From: Fibrobacter sp.
GTDB lineage: Bacteria > Fibrobacterota > Fibrobacteria > Fibrobacterales > Fibrobacteraceae
DNA: 64,000 nt
Assembly (NCBI GenBank): GCA_016285835.1
Contig: JAEERM010000002.1
Coordinates: 1 to 64,000 of the forward strand
Reading direction: 5' to 3'
Shown here: piece after piece, positions 54,878 to 63,837 of the stretch
Position numbering within the stretch: the stretch's first letter is position 1
How the letters are laid out: every line of letters begins with the position of its first letter
Translations under genes and position numbers: made by a program
The notes under the pieces: model-generated
Seen by the model: only the letters and a program-made list of their open reading frames with translations
Told to the model about the DNA's origin: nothing
Database searches by the model: none

Positions 54878-54899
54878 ATGGCGGACCGAAGCCCGCCAT
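54878..54899 (-). terminator. hairpin after the small exported protein gene
   Basis: ATGGCGG and CCGCCAT pair around a short loop. On the - strand only CATTTTACG follows, so it is a weak intrinsic terminator for the gene at 54940-55506. Confidence 0.5.
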
Positions 54900-54939
54900 A
54901 TCGTGTTAAATGGGATGTTGGCCCATTGGCCAGCTGTTT

Positions 54940-55506
54940 TTACTTTTTCTTCTTCTTGAGGCCCAAGGTGCCCTGCTTGTATTCGTGAATGCAGGTCACG
55001 GCAGCCATCTTGCAAGGCGTGGAGTTATCGTAGTACACCACGCGGTCGTTACGGAAGAGTTCCATCACGAGGTTCTTGAAGTCTGCGCTGGTGCCCTTCA
55101 TGAACACGCGGTCGTAGAAGATGTCCATGTCGCGGGTAACGACCGTAATCTTCACGTCGCCACTGTACTGCCCGACCTTGCCCTGGATATGCAGGCCATA
55201 CGGAATTTCGGTGACCTTCAGGTGCTGAAGGCTCTTGGGAACCTCATAGCTGAGATCGGCCCATGTGGCGGCCTTGCCTTCGTCGCGGAGGTGGAACCAC
55301 GGGGTAAGATCCTCGGTGTTCTCGCCGAGAGAGGCTTCGATGGCCTCGTTCAAGCTGACAAGGTAGCTATCGCGGATGAGGGCGAGTTCTTCCTTGAGAA
55401 TGGTGAAGTTATCGGGGGGTTCCGACCCGTCGTCAACGGCAAAAGCCGGAACAAAAGACGCAAGGCACACGGCCAATGCAAAAAAGAGGGAGGTTGTTTT
55501 TTTCAT
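54940..55506 (-). CDS. small exported protein of unknown function
   Basis: A 188-residue protein with a clear Sec signal peptide (MKKTTSLFFALAVCLASF...AFA, cleavage near residue 23). The mature part starts VDDGSEPPD, has one Cys pair (TPCKMAAVTC) near its end, and finishes in five Lys. There is no membrane segment or known motif, so it should be periplasmic. It is monocistronic, between the minor-pilin operon and a tRNA gene. I do not recognise the family. Confidence 0.75.
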   Translation of the reverse strand: MKKTTSLFFALAVCLASFVPAFAVDDGSEPPDNFTILKEELALIRDSYLVSLNEAIEASLGENTEDLTPWFHLRDEGKAATWADLSYEVPKSLQHLKVTEIPYGLHIQGKVGQYSGDVKITVVTRDMDIFYDRVFMKGTSADFKNLVMELFRNDRVVYYDNSTPCKMAAVTCIHEYKQGTLGLKKKKK

Positions 55507-55555
55507 AAATTAAAAGTTAACAAAATTTGCTATATTTTCAAGGCAACTCACTGCT

Positions 55556-55638
<83 letters not shown>

Positions 55639-55676
55639 TTAAAAACAAAGGTTTTTCGTAAAATTTCGAGTAAAAC

Positions 55677-56102
55677 ATGATAGAATTCTACCCCAACAGC
55701 ATTTACTACCCCCGCGAGGCGGTAGAAGAAAAGCTCGCCAAGGGCGAACTCGACAAGACAGAGAAACACCTGATGGGCTGGACCGAGCGCCATCGCGGCG
55801 AAATCTGGGACTGCGCCCGTGACGATGCAGAGAACCCTACCGACGAAATCCTGCTCGATAACCTGCGCGCCCTGCTCCTGTGCAAGGGCTCCCTGCAGCC
55901 TGCCGCCGAGATGGGCGACATGATCAAGGAAATCAAGAAGGAAGTCTGGTACAGGAACGAGAAGGAACACGAAGCCGCCGAAGAAGTAGCCGAAGAATGG
56001 CGTGCCAAGTACCTGGTCAAGTGGCGCGAAGCCCGCATGTTCGAAGCCTTCATCCTCATCGAGAAGCGCGCCGCTGAACTGCTCAAGATTCTGAGGGACT
56101 AG
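55677..56102 (+). CDS. small acidic/basic helical protein of unknown function
   Basis: A 141-residue soluble protein. The first 60 residues include YPREAVEEKLAKGELDKTEKH; the rest is strongly helical and charged (EKEHEAAEEVAEEWRAKY), probably coiled-coil. There is no signal peptide or membrane segment. It starts 38 bases after tRNA-Leu and converges with the gene at 56112, only 9 bases away. I do not recognise the family. Confidence 0.7.
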   Translation: MIEFYPNSIYYPREAVEEKLAKGELDKTEKHLMGWTERHRGEIWDCARDDAENPTDEILLDNLRALLLCKGSLQPAAEMGDMIKEIKKEVWYRNEKEHEAAEEVAEEWRAKYLVKWREARMFEAFILIEKRAAELLKILRD

Positions 56103-56111
56103 CCCCCGCCG

Positions 56112-56621
56112 TCAGGGCCGGTTATTGTATTCCGCTAACCAGCGGACCGGGAACCAGAATTCCGTTATGCCGTGCACGCTGCGCGGGTAAACCCAGTACG
56201 TCCTGATGTGGTGGATGAGTTTCCACTTGAAATCATCGTCGTTGGTACTGCAATACAGTATTTCGGGGTAATCGATGTGCCCCGTGGAATCAATCGTCAG
56301 CTTTAAGCCGACGAGTACATCCTCGTCGTTGGTGCGGAAATGCTGGGTGGCGAGCCAGTGCAACCCGGCGGCCCTCCCCTGCAGAGACTTGCCCAATTTG
56401 AGTACGTCACGGCCGGCACTATTTTCCAACACGTACAGTTCGTCGACATCGGGCATGAGGACTCGCCCACGGTAATAGGAGTGCGGCACGAACTCCTCCA
56501 CCTCCTCCATGACCATCTTGGTCTTGGCGGGGGCATAGCGCGGTGGTGTCGTGATAAGGCCATAGGCGATGACCAGGAACACCAAAGCGAACAGGACGAC
56601 AGGCAAGTCTCTCTTGATCAT
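56112..56621 (-). CDS. membrane-anchored protein with TonB/AgmX-like C-terminal domain
   Basis: A 169-residue protein. One N-terminal membrane segment (residues about 8-25) is followed by an exported domain with VLVGLKLTIDSTGHIDYPEIL, the strand-turn-strand typical of TonB C-terminal and AgmX/energy-transducing domains, and a YPRSVHGITEFWFPVRW end. The usual Pro-rich linker is absent. It lies 9 bases after recJ, and its GGAGGCGAA ribosome site overlaps the recJ stop, so it is probably co-transcribed. Role unknown. Confidence 0.6.
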   Translation of the reverse strand: MIKRDLPVVLFALVFLVIAYGLITTPPRYAPAKTKMVMEEVEEFVPHSYYRGRVLMPDVDELYVLENSAGRDVLKLGKSLQGRAAGLHWLATQHFRTNDEDVLVGLKLTIDSTGHIDYPEILYCSTNDDDFKWKLIHHIRTYWVYPRSVHGITEFWFPVRWLAEYNNRP

Positions 56622-56630
56622 TTCGCCTCC

Positions 56631-58331
56631 CTACTCTATCGCCTTCACACAGAGCTGGATAGTCTTCTTGTCGTTGTAGTAGTTCCACGTAGGTTCGAAG
56701 ACTATGGACAGGGGCTTGTTCTTGCCGACAAGCACCTTGTTCTTGCGCAGGCCAAAACCGATGGCGGAGTATGCCGGGCTCCCGGCCTGGGAAATTTCCA
56801 TTTGCAAGTGGCCGCCGCGCAGTTCGCGCACACGGTGCACCTTGACTCCCTCGGCGCGGAAAACCGGGTAAGGGAAGTTGCCGCCGAACGGCTCCATCAA
56901 TTCGAAATAGTCGAGCACGGTGTGCGCCTTCGGGCGCGACAACGACGGGGCCACGGAAAGTTCACGCAGCGCGACATCGATGTCGAAACGGTGGGCCTCG
57001 TCCACCTCGGGGGCGCCGCCGGTGTAGCCCTGCTCACGGGCGGCGGCTTCCAGCCGCTCCCGGAGTTCGTCAATCTTTGTCGCGGCAAGCGAAAAGCCTG
57101 CGGCATTCGCATGGCCGCCCCAGCGTTCGAACAAATCGCGCACGTCGAAAAGGGCCTTGTGCCAATTAAAACCGGGAACGGCGCGGGCACTCGCATGCGC
57201 CATGCCGTCGATAATCGACAGCACCGCCGCGGGTCTGTGGAATTCCTGGGCGAGTTTCGCAGAGACAATGCCGATAACGCCCACGTGCCAGTTTTCGCCC
57301 GCCACCACGATGACCTCGGGAATTTTTTCGCCGTACTGTTCGCGAACGTTCTTGAGCGCCATCTCGGTAATCTCGGATTCCTTCTGCTTGCGGCGGGCGT
57401 TCCAATTCTTGAGTTCCGAAAGCAACGCCATTGCCTCGGTCTTGCTTGCACTCAACAACAACTTAAGTGCCGGGTCGGGCCGTTCCATACGGCCAGGCGC
57501 ATTGAAGAGTGGCGCATACTTGTACATCACGTCGATGCCGCCCACACTGCTCGCGGACTTCATGAGCGAACTGTACATGGCCTGCAATCCCGGCCACTCG
57601 CTATTGCGCAAGTGTTCAAGACCAATCTTGGTGAAGCGTCTGTTTTCCGGAGTCATCTGCACAAGGTCGGCCAAAGTACCCAAGGCGACCAAGTCGAGAT
57701 ACCGCGTCGGCACGGGCCGGCCAAGCTTTGCAAACAGGGCACATACAAACTTGTACGAAACACCGACACCGCAGAGTTCCGGGTTCGGATAAGCGTCGCC
57801 CTCCTGGTGCGGGTCGAGCAGTACATCGCACTGCGGCAGTCCATCACCGCTGGGCTGATGGTGATCCATGACCATGACCCGCATCCCAAGTTCCTTGGCG
57901 TGGGCTATTTCTGCATTCGCCGTGATGCCTGTATCTACCGTAATCAGGTTGCGCGCACCGGCCTCGTACATTTCGTCGACAGCGCTGACAGAAAGCCCGT
58001 ACCCGTCGCCGAATCGGTTGGGCAGGCGCCACTGCGTCGCGATGCCGATTTCGGCGAGCGCCTTGCTGAGCAGCGTCACCGAGGTCATGCCGTCCAAGTC
58101 GTAGTCGCCGAAGATGAAAATTTCTTCACCGCTCTTCTGGACATCCAAAAGCCATTCAACGGCCTCCCCCATGCCCTTCATGAGCATCGGGTCTGCGATG
58201 TCGCTGTCGCTGCCATACAGGAACTTGTATGCATCGGCCACGTTCTTCACGCCACGCGACACGAGGAACCGGGCCACCAGGTGCGGCACCTTGAGTTCGC
58301 GAGCGAGCGTCGAGGCGACAAGTTCTTCCAT
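56631..58331 (-). CDS. recJ: single-stranded-DNA-specific exonuclease RecJ
   Basis: A 566-residue RecJ. DHH-family motifs are in order: DYDLDGMTSV near residue 85 (metal site), VMDHHQPSGD near 165 (DHH motif), SARAVPGFN and GGHANAAGFS near 385-420 (DHHA1 domain, GGH). The enzyme degrades single-stranded DNA 5'-3' in recombination and mismatch repair. I chose the ATG at 58331, which shares one base with the holB stop; the longer frame from 58376 would overlap holB. The length is normal for the family. Confidence 0.95.
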   Translation of the reverse strand: MEELVASTLARELKVPHLVARFLVSRGVKNVADAYKFLYGSDSDIADPMLMKGMGEAVEWLLDVQKSGEEIFIFGDYDLDGMTSVTLLSKALAEIGIATQWRLPNRFGDGYGLSVSAVDEMYEAGARNLITVDTGITANAEIAHAKELGMRVMVMDHHQPSGDGLPQCDVLLDPHQEGDAYPNPELCGVGVSYKFVCALFAKLGRPVPTRYLDLVALGTLADLVQMTPENRRFTKIGLEHLRNSEWPGLQAMYSSLMKSASSVGGIDVMYKYAPLFNAPGRMERPDPALKLLLSASKTEAMALLSELKNWNARRKQKESEITEMALKNVREQYGEKIPEVIVVAGENWHVGVIGIVSAKLAQEFHRPAAVLSIIDGMAHASARAVPGFNWHKALFDVRDLFERWGGHANAAGFSLAATKIDELRERLEAAAREQGYTGGAPEVDEAHRFDIDVALRELSVAPSLSRPKAHTVLDYFELMEPFGGNFPYPVFRAEGVKVHRVRELRGGHLQMEISQAGSPAYSAIGFGLRKNKVLVGKNKPLSIVFEPTWNYYNDKKTIQLCVKAIE

Positions 58332-59470
58332 CACTTGGCCCCCTCGAATAGTTTTACCGCAAGGGCCTGGATGCACACGCGCGGCGATGTACGGCGGCTC
58401 GCAATGCGCGACATAGTCTCCTGCACGTCCACCAGGGCGAGGTCCACGGCATTCGCATCGATCTGCGGATAACGGGATGTATCGACCTTGGCCGTCGTGT
58501 CGGCGATGCGAAGCGGGGCTCCGGCCATTCCGCGGGCCATATCGGCCAGCAAGAACGAAACCACTTCCAAAAAGCGGTTCGCGACGGCGGCATCTTCGAT
58601 GCCCGCATCTTCCAAATCAAAGAACAAGTCGGTGTAATCGCCCGAAAGGGAAAGGTTCACGAACCTAGCCGACAGGTCGAGCCAAGCAGAAGCGTGCTGC
58701 GCGTAATACATGGCCTTGCCGGGGGAACCCACAGAAAGCCCAACCACGTCGTCGGTGACGGCGGACTCGTCGTAGTCGTCGTGCGCATACTCCACCGCAA
58801 TGTTGCGAACTTCGTCGTCGGTCAGCGGCAAAAGGTGCAAGGCAAGGCAGCGGCTGCGGATGGTCTGCAGCAAACGTTCGCGGCTGCTGGTCGTCAAAAT
58901 AAAGTAGGTGTCCGGCGGGACTTCCTCTAGTGTCTTGAGGAAGGCGTTCGCAGCGGAATCATTCATGCGATCCGCTTCCGCGACAATAATCGTGCGAACG
59001 CGGTCGCCCTTGAGGGCGAATCCCGCCGTCATGTTGCGAATAAGGTCCACCGTTATACCCGCAGCGGCGCTGAACACGTCGATGCGGTAAGGGTTCTTCA
59101 CAATTTCTTCGATGTAGGCTTGCTTGTAATCCTGAATTGTCTTCGCGGTGCTCCCCGCCGACACGTCGGACGCGCTCCGCGCGGAAGACTCCTTGGACTC
59201 CATGGGAACGACCCAGCCATCGGTATTGCCCGGATCGGCAGCCATCTTACAGCCGAAGCAATGCCCACAAGGCCTGGATTCCCCAGCGCTGCACTGTAGT
59301 GCCTTCGCGATTTCCATCGCGAGCGCCTTCTTGCCTATGCCTACCGGCCCATCGATAAGAATCGCCTGCGGGAACCGGTTTTCACGGAGCGCAGCCATAA
59401 GACGGATGCGTTGCCGGTTCTGCGATGATGGGCCGTTCAAGCGATATTCAATCATTTCTGTTTCAACCAT
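58331..59470 (-). CDS. holB: DNA polymerase III delta' subunit
   Basis: A 379-residue AAA+ clamp-loader subunit. GPVGIGKKALA near residue 40 is the Walker A region, CSAGESRPCGHCFGC near 60 the zinc site, and LEEVPPDTYFILTTSSRERL near 190 with TIRSRC the SRC arginine-finger motif. It helps load the beta sliding clamp. It overlaps envC-like upstream (18 bases) and recJ downstream. An in-frame ATG at 59455 (MIEYRLNG) is an equally good start. Confidence 0.9.
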   Translation of the reverse strand: MVETEMIEYRLNGPSSQNRQRIRLMAALRENRFPQAILIDGPVGIGKKALAMEIAKALQCSAGESRPCGHCFGCKMAADPGNTDGWVVPMESKESSARSASDVSAGSTAKTIQDYKQAYIEEIVKNPYRIDVFSAAAGITVDLIRNMTAGFALKGDRVRTIIVAEADRMNDSAANAFLKTLEEVPPDTYFILTTSSRERLLQTIRSRCLALHLLPLTDDEVRNIAVEYAHDDYDESAVTDDVVGLSVGSPGKAMYYAQHASAWLDLSARFVNLSLSGDYTDLFFDLEDAGIEDAAVANRFLEVVSFLLADMARGMAGAPLRIADTTAKVDTSRYPQIDANAVDLALVDVQETMSRIASRRTSPRVCIQALAVKLFEGAK

Positions 59471-60714
59471 TCAAGAGGGTCCACGGTCTGTGTACCCTCG
59501 CTAACTTGGAAATACAATTTAATTCCATTTAAAGAAGCGATGTCACCGACAATGCCGATTTCTTCGCAATTCTGTACCGTTTTTCCCTCCTGCACACGGA
59601 TGCTCTGGAGGTGCCCGTACACGGAATATGTTCCGCCCTCGTGCTCGATAATTACAGACGGACCGCGCCCGTCAATTTCTGCAACCATGGCCACGGTACC
59701 TGCCGCTGCAGCACGCACCGCGGAGCCCTTCTTGCCACGGATTTCCACACCGAGGTTACGCGTAGTGATATGCAATACCGGATGTTCCTGCAAGCCGTAC
59801 TGGCTTATGACTTCGCCCTTGAGCGGCATGCACTTGGGGCCTGTCACCGGAGTCGTCACGGCGACCTGCGGTTTCTTCACAACCTTCTCTTCCTTCTCGG
59901 GCTTGCCGCCCTTGCCCTTCTTGGCCTTGGCCGCCTTCTCTTTCCTCTTACGTTCTTCTTCGGCCTTCTTCGCCGCCTCAATTTCCTTCTTGCGCTTTTC
60001 TTCGAGTTTCTTGATGAGGGCCTGCATCGTCTTCTGGTTGCGTTCAAATTCTTGCAGCGCCTTCTTCTGCATGTTCTTGTCTTGCTTGAGCGAGAGGAGC
60101 ATTTTTTCTTGGCCACTCATCTGGGTCACGAGGCCCTTCTCCTCTTGTGCCTTGCGGCTACGCATCCTGTTCAAATCTTCCAGGTGCCCCTGTTCCGTCT
60201 TCTTCATCTCGTCGCGTTCTTCCATCATGCGCGAAAGCATCAGCACCTGTTCACGGTCCTCGTTGAGGATGTGGTGTACCCAGTACACCTGCCTGTCTGG
60301 GTTTCCCTTCTGCGAAAGGAGGTTATACAAAACAAGGGCTTCGCTCTGCCGGCCATTCACGTAGAGGCTGCGGATTCGGCGCCTCATGGCCTCCTTGCGT
60401 TCGACAATTTTGCGGTCAAGCGAATCGATATCGGCAGCAAGCCGCACCACAGCCCCCTGCACCATGGCCTCGCTCTTCTCCAATTCGGCAATGTAGGTAC
60501 GGGTCTGGTTGAGGTTCTGGTCCAAAAGAGAAATCGTGTTGAGGACGCCCTTTTCCTCGCTTTCAAGCATCGCCAGTTCCTGCCGTTTCTTGGCGAGGTC
60601 TCCTTCGAGTTTCTTGAGAGCCTGCTTCTGCTCCTTGATTTGCGCATCGGTCTTCTTGGGCGCAGCAAGCGGAAAACAGACCAACAAGCACAGGAGAATC
60701 GTGAACAGGCGCAT
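59452..60714 (-). CDS. envC: EnvC-like murein hydrolase activator (M23/LytM domain)
   Basis: A 420-residue exported protein: signal peptide to about residue 20, a long coiled coil (about 22-245), a Lys/Glu-rich linker (about 245-290) and a C-terminal LytM/M23 domain. The domain lacks the zinc ligands of active peptidases: NLGVEIRG replaces HxGxDxxxx, and KLYFQV replaces HLHFE, though YSVYGHL is kept. A degenerate LytM domain is typical of EnvC, which activates amidases for septum splitting under FtsEX control. It sits 6 bases after ftsX, which fits this role exactly. The symbol is by architecture and context. Confidence 0.85.
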   Translation of the reverse strand: MRLFTILLCLLVCFPLAAPKKTDAQIKEQKQALKKLEGDLAKKRQELAMLESEEKGVLNTISLLDQNLNQTRTYIAELEKSEAMVQGAVVRLAADIDSLDRKIVERKEAMRRRIRSLYVNGRQSEALVLYNLLSQKGNPDRQVYWVHHILNEDREQVLMLSRMMEERDEMKKTEQGHLEDLNRMRSRKAQEEKGLVTQMSGQEKMLLSLKQDKNMQKKALQEFERNQKTMQALIKKLEEKRKKEIEAAKKAEEERKRKEKAAKAKKGKGGKPEKEEKVVKKPQVAVTTPVTGPKCMPLKGEVISQYGLQEHPVLHITTRNLGVEIRGKKGSAVRAAAAGTVAMVAEIDGRGPSVIIEHEGGTYSVYGHLQSIRVQEGKTVQNCEEIGIVGDIASLNGIKLYFQVSEGTQTVDPLEWLKQK

Positions 60715-60720
60715 GGGTTT

Positions 60721-61641
60721 CTATTCCTGCTCGTTGCGTTTAATCTTGAGGAACCCGCGAACCGTGTGGAAGCTGAAATAGGTCGAGAGGGAAGAAACCG
60801 CAAGTACGACGAGGAACAAAATCCCGCCAAACCCGTCGACATAGCTACCGACTATCGGGAACGATTCCGTGAAGGCATCCACGACCATCCAAAGGACAAT
60901 CACCGCCGAAACACTCCCGAACAAGCCTTGCACAAGGCCTTCCAGCACAAAGGGGAACTGGATAAAGAACGTACTGCCGCCCGCATACTTCATGTTTTCG
61001 ACAAGCAACTTGCGCGAAAGCAGGGAAAGCCGCACCGAATTACAAATGATGAGCGAAAGCGTCACAAGCAAAAGGATACATATCGTCACGGGCCAGAACA
61101 CCATCTTGAACTTCCATTCGGCGATACGGTTCACCCAGTCCACGGGGGCCTGCACCTCCTCAAACACTCCGTCTCTCGCAATGGACTTGCGCACCTCGAT
61201 GAGGTCAATCGGAGTCTTGCTCCTGTCGTCTAGCTTGATGCGGAAAAAAGGCGGAATGGGATTGTCGTCCACCAGGTCGAGCATGTCTCCCGAGAAATGC
61301 CTCCGGAAGTCGGCCAAGGCACTGTCGGCGCTCACGTACTCAACGCTGTCCACATGCTTCATGTGCAAAAGCCGTGAACGCACTGCCGCCACGGAATCGT
61401 CCGGAATGGGCCCCGGCAAAAATGCCTCGATAGCGTAAAGCGACTTTTCGGTGTCGATGACGCGCATCGCGCCCCCAAGGAACAGCGAAGACGCCGCCAG
61501 CAACAGCGAGCAGAGGAATATCGTCACAAGGGAGGGCAAAATAACCGTGCGGTGCTGCTTCCATCCCCTGAAGGATTCCGATACTAAATAACCTAATTGA
61601 CCTAACACAAAGCGAATAATAACTAAATTTAAAGGAGTCAT
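60721..61641 (-). CDS. ftsX: cell division protein FtsX
   Basis: A 306-residue FtsX: one N-terminal membrane span (about 35-58), an extracytoplasmic loop with SVEYVSADSALADFRRHF, and three C-terminal spans (about 175-300) of the FtsX/MacB fold. It transmits FtsE ATPase cycles to EnvC across the membrane. No ftsE is next to it, although ftsE usually precedes ftsX. The start is uncertain: the ATG at 61641 is 12 bases from the divergent ybbR-like start, and the first 20 codons are AT-rich; a GTG at 61608 is an alternative. Confidence 0.88.
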   Translation of the reverse strand: MTPLNLVIIRFVLGQLGYLVSESFRGWKQHRTVILPSLVTIFLCSLLLAASSLFLGGAMRVIDTEKSLYAIEAFLPGPIPDDSVAAVRSRLLHMKHVDSVEYVSADSALADFRRHFSGDMLDLVDDNPIPPFFRIKLDDRSKTPIDLIEVRKSIARDGVFEEVQAPVDWVNRIAEWKFKMVFWPVTICILLLVTLSLIICNSVRLSLLSRKLLVENMKYAGGSTFFIQFPFVLEGLVQGLFGSVSAVIVLWMVVDAFTESFPIVGSYVDGFGGILFLVVLAVSSLSTYFSFHTVRGFLKIKRNEQE

Positions 61642-61653
61642 TTAGGGGCGAAC

Positions 61654-62697
61654 ATGAAACACATCGCATTAAAGATTACAGCCTTCCTCTTCGGGATTGC
61701 CCTCTGGTTCTATGTCATCTCACTGAAGAATTTCCAGCTCGAGATAGAAGCCCCCATCATCCTCTCCAAACTCCCGGAAACGCTCGCCATCGCTTCGAGG
61801 CCACCGCAGAGCATGCCCATCACCGTGGAAGGCCGGCCATTTGACCTCATCCGCATGCGCGCCCAGGAGACAAAGGCCGCAAGCATCATCGTCGATCTGC
61901 ACGACATTGAACTCGGCAGCCACCGCGTACACATTGGTTCCAAGAACTACTCCTCCCCGAACTTTCCGAACATCCATTACGTGGACTCCGACGAAAGGCT
62001 CAGCTTTATTGACCTCGACATCGACACGCGCATCGTCCGTAACGTTCCCATCAAGTCGAACGTGACTTTCCGGCCCGCCAGCGGTTATATCATCACCAGC
62101 GACCCGGTGCTCAACCCCGAAGGCCTCAACGTGTCCGGTGCACGCAACGCACTCATGCGCATCATCGAAGTACCCACCGATTCCATCCGCTACGATTCCG
62201 TCAAGGCGCCCGGCCGGTACACGGTGCCACTCCGCTTTGACCAGTTACCCGCATACGTTGCACCAAACGATTCTGCAATCGAGATTTCTATCGACGTACA
62301 GAAAGTTACAAATAAAGTATTTAAGAACATTCCGGTTCACCTGATTGGCCGCTACGACAAGAACGAGGTAAGCCTCGTGCCAAGCACCGTCGAGGTGGAA
62401 ATCACCGGCGGCGAAAAAATTCTGGACACGCTCAAGGCCGAAGCGCTTGACCTGTTCGTCGAAATCAACCGGTTCACCATCGAAGACGTGGATAGCCTAC
62501 CTCCCACCGTAAGGCTCATACTCGACAAGAGCATCAACACCGACATGAGCATCAAGGGCATCCAGATCAAGCCCGACAAGGTGCGCCTGCAGAGGAAGAT
62601 TCCTCAATCCACCACCGGGACGGAATCCGATTCCACGCAACCACCGGCCAAGCCCACCGTATTCACGATGGACGACCTCGAAGAGGAGGGCAAATAG
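61654..62697 (+). CDS. YbbR-like domain protein
   Basis: A 347-residue protein with one N-terminal membrane segment (ITAFLFGIALWFYVISL) and an exported region of repeated YbbR beta domains, each with the family's short VxVxGxxxxL pattern. YbbR proteins of the CdaR type regulate the diadenylate cyclase CdaA, but that gene is not beside this one here, so I give no symbol. Its stop shares a base with the tsaD start, so the pair is coupled. It diverges from ftsX. Confidence 0.8.
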   Translation: MKHIALKITAFLFGIALWFYVISLKNFQLEIEAPIILSKLPETLAIASRPPQSMPITVEGRPFDLIRMRAQETKAASIIVDLHDIELGSHRVHIGSKNYSSPNFPNIHYVDSDERLSFIDLDIDTRIVRNVPIKSNVTFRPASGYIITSDPVLNPEGLNVSGARNALMRIIEVPTDSIRYDSVKAPGRYTVPLRFDQLPAYVAPNDSAIEISIDVQKVTNKVFKNIPVHLIGRYDKNEVSLVPSTVEVEITGGEKILDTLKAEALDLFVEINRFTIEDVDSLPPTVRLILDKSINTDMSIKGIQIKPDKVRLQRKIPQSTTGTESDSTQPPAKPTVFTMDDLEEEGK

Positions 62698-63704
62698 TGC
62701 TCTGGCTCGGAATTGAATCCAGCTGCGACGAGACCGCCTGCGCCGTACTGCAAGATGAACCTCTTCAGGTGCTTTCGAACCCGCTCTATAGCCAAATCGA
62801 CGAACATGCGCTTTACGGGGGCGTAGTCCCCGAAATTGCGGCAAGGGCCCACCTGCAAAAGATTGCGCCCATCGCCGAAGCCGCCGTCAAAGAGGCGGGA
62901 ATTTCGCTCAAGGATATCGACGCCATCGCCTACACCACGGGCCCCGGGCTCATGGGACCGCTACTCGTCGGTGCGAGCTTCGCCAAGGGGCTTTCCCGCG
63001 ACCTGGGAATCCCGGCATACGGCATGAACCACCTCGAAGGCCATCTCGCGGCCGCCTGGCTCAGCAACCCCGATATCGAGCCGCCCTTCCTCACGCTCAC
63101 AGTCTCGGGCGGGCACACGGAACTCATCCTGGAAGAACCCGGGTTTAAATACACAAGCATCGGCCGTACCCGCGACGATGCCGCCGGAGAAGCCTTCGAC
63201 AAATGTGGCAAACTTATCGGCCTCAAGTACCCCGCAGGAGCGACCATCAGCAAGCTCGCCCAGGGGCACAACCGCAAGTTCGTGGACTTCCCGCGAGCAC
63301 TGCATGTCCGCAACAACTGCGAATTCTCTTTCAGCGGCCTCAAGACGGCCGTGCTCCGCTACACGGAAACCCATGAGCCCGACTTTATCAAGGTCCACCT
63401 CGGCGACATCTGCGCTTCGCTTGAAGACGCCATCGTCGACAGCCTCGTGGAAAAGACCATCACGGCCCTCAAATTGACCAAAATGAAGACCCTGGTGGTC
63501 GGAGGCGGCGTGAGCGCGAACGCCTGGCTGCGCACACGCCTCCAAGACTACTGCGACCGTCACGGCATCCGATTCTGCATCCCCGACAGGAGCCTCAGCA
63601 CCGACAACGGGGCGATGATTGCCGCCGCGGCCATCCGCCGCAACCGGCAGGGACTGCTCAAGTCTATCGACACAGTGAAACCATGGATGCCGTTAGCCCC
63701 TTAA
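62697..63704 (+). CDS. tsaD: tRNA N6-adenosine threonylcarbamoyltransferase TsaD
   Basis: A 335-residue ASKHA-fold enzyme that completes the t6A37 modification of ANN-decoding tRNAs with TsaB and TsaE. Motifs are clear: LGIESSCDETACA at the start, GVVPEIAARAHLQ with the two metal-binding His region, TVSGGHTEL, a DDAAGEAFDKCGKLIGL segment, and VVGGGVSANAWLR near the C-terminus. The start codon is a GTG at 62697 that overlaps the ybbR-like stop. Full length for the family. Confidence 0.97.
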   Translation: MLWLGIESSCDETACAVLQDEPLQVLSNPLYSQIDEHALYGGVVPEIAARAHLQKIAPIAEAAVKEAGISLKDIDAIAYTTGPGLMGPLLVGASFAKGLSRDLGIPAYGMNHLEGHLAAAWLSNPDIEPPFLTLTVSGGHTELILEEPGFKYTSIGRTRDDAAGEAFDKCGKLIGLKYPAGATISKLAQGHNRKFVDFPRALHVRNNCEFSFSGLKTAVLRYTETHEPDFIKVHLGDICASLEDAIVDSLVEKTITALKLTKMKTLVVGGGVSANAWLRTRLQDYCDRHGIRFCIPDRSLSTDNGAMIAAAAIRRNRQGLLKSIDTVKPWMPLAP

Positions 63705-63837
63705 AAGGCATACAAGTTCAATTTTTCGCCCTAATTTCTTCAAAATCCCGTATTTTTACTCACAGATTTCGAAATTTATGCGAAATCCCAAAAAATATTA
63801 TACTTCCATGCACCTCTAAAAATTATATTATACACGT

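Noticed and set aside
56340..58472. A 710-codon open frame on the + strand
   Set aside because: It runs antisense to recJ, which has clear DHH motifs in the opposite strand. The antisense frame has no family motifs and arises from GC-rich codon use.
59611..61233. A 540-codon open frame on the + strand
   Set aside because: It is antisense to the envC-like gene and ftsX, and its Leu/His-rich composition is the mirror of coiled-coil codons.
60721..62697. YbbR-like protein as CdaR of a c-di-AMP operon
   Set aside because: No diadenylate cyclase gene lies beside it in the window; only the domain match is supported.
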